Source of the DNA: Bacteroides fragilis
GTDB lineage: Bacteria; Bacteroidota; Bacteroidia; Bacteroidales; Bacteroidaceae
Direction: 5' to 3'
Assembly: GCF_019583405.1 (NCBI RefSeq)
Contig: NZ_SZUU01000005.1
Coordinates: 291,345 to 355,344, forward strand
DNA length: 64,000 bases
The position numbers were made by a program, and so were the translations under genes. This document shows, one piece after another, positions 63,535 to 64,000 of the stretch; position 1 is the first letter of the stretch; the number at the start of each line of letters is the position of its first letter. The notes under the pieces were generated by a model. That model saw only the letters and a list, made by a program, of their open reading frames with translations. It was not told the DNA's origin and did no database searches.

Positions 63535-64000
63535 TTACCAATCGAGGATGTTGAGGCTTAATTGCAGATTTTGTGCAATTGATAATGTCTTAAAGTATAA
63601 TTCTCCGCAGCCTGTGCCATTATCATATCCTAAGAGTTGTTCATAAAATGTATTCACATAGCCGGATATATTTCTTTCATTGCGGCATTTAGTGCATGAG
63701 AATTGTCACGTACTGAGTTCTGATCTACTCTGTATCTTCATTGACTTCTGTTGGGGGGCAAGTATTTATTTTTTTTCTCCCTGGGAGTTTTAATACACTG
63801 TCGGTAATCTACTGGTTTAATGCCTGTATTATTGAGGTTAAATATATAGTTGGCATTTGGAGTTAATCCTTTGATAATATTTGCTTTAAGTAAAGCTCCT
63901 ATACGGGTATAAGAACTGTTAGTTTAGTCATTTACTGTTTGCTTGAGGATATGAGGCAATGTTGTTTATGCCAACTTCTTGATAAGTTCCATTAGAACTT
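63535..64000 (-). pseudogene. Degenerate coding sequence, possibly a fimbrillin-like remnant
   Basis: On the minus strand, short protein-like pieces lie in different frames: YTRIGALLKANIIKGL and TPNANYIFNLNNTG (about 63750-63885), then NISGYVNTFYEQLLGYDNG and GELYFKTLSIAQNL ending LDW-stop at 63535. Frame changes and stops separate them. The wording is reminiscent of Bacteroides surface fimbrillins, but no family can be fixed. It continues past the window edge. The stretch 63380-63534 is AT-rich without a gene. Confidence 0.4.

Overview
The window is chromosomal DNA of a Bacteroides species (B. fragilis/B. thetaiotaomicron type). The evidence is paired SusC/SusD genes, Sec and lipoprotein signals typical of Bacteroidetes, many copies of the Bacteroides -7 promoter element TAnnTTTG, an NrfHA respiratory nitrite reductase, and a Bacteroidetes-style MurNAc salvage cluster. 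No species marker was checked.

Layout. (1) 47-9306, minus strand: a polysaccharide utilisation locus, SusC-SusD-GH3-GH144-SGNH esterase, most likely for beta-1,2-glucan. Palindromic repeats sit in two of its intergenic gaps. (2) 9.6-15.0 kb: a gene-poor accessory stretch. It holds a truncated surface-protein-like gene, a fic gene broken by one in-frame TAA, a promoter-linked structured RNA candidate, a small membrane ORF also split by one TAA, two tandem copies of a structured RNA candidate that retain base pairing, a small basic protein, and several repeats. (3) 15.0-19.4 kb: a DUF3472 protein, a composite IS remnant, a GH109-like oxidoreductase and tRNA-Leu(UAG). (4) 19.5-24.4 kb: an orphan SusC/SusD pair lying between two diverged copies of a tRNA-Leu 3' part plus S41-peptidase tail, which suggests insertion or duplication at the tRNA. 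(5) 24.4-31.4 kb: S41 peptidase, DUF3316 and parC on the minus strand, then glycyl-tRNA synthetase and an FKBP isomerase on the plus strand. (6) 31.4-34.6 kb: a lipoprotein, a DUF3244 protein and a TPR membrane protein. (7) 34.7-41.5 kb, plus strand: a Nim-like flavoprotein, nrfH, nrfA, resB, ccsA, an outer-membrane porin and a Crp/Fnr regulator. A 20-bp palindrome lies in class-II activator position ahead of nrfH. (8) 41.5-63.3 kb, minus strand: 14 closely packed genes, possibly one operon, for salvage of peptidoglycan amino sugars. (9) 63.5-64.0 kb: degenerate coding sequence.

How the parts work together. In region 8 two DUF1343 (NamZ-type) exo-muramidases, an amidase and transporters would deliver MurNAc. 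A BadF-type kinase (MurK) and MurQ would turn it into GlcNAc-6-P plus D-lactate. A 956-residue FAD/Fe-S oxidase in the same run is well placed to oxidise that D-lactate. Region 7 is ammonifying nitrite respiration with its own cytochrome c maturation genes. The least explained part of the window is 11.0-13.8 kb.
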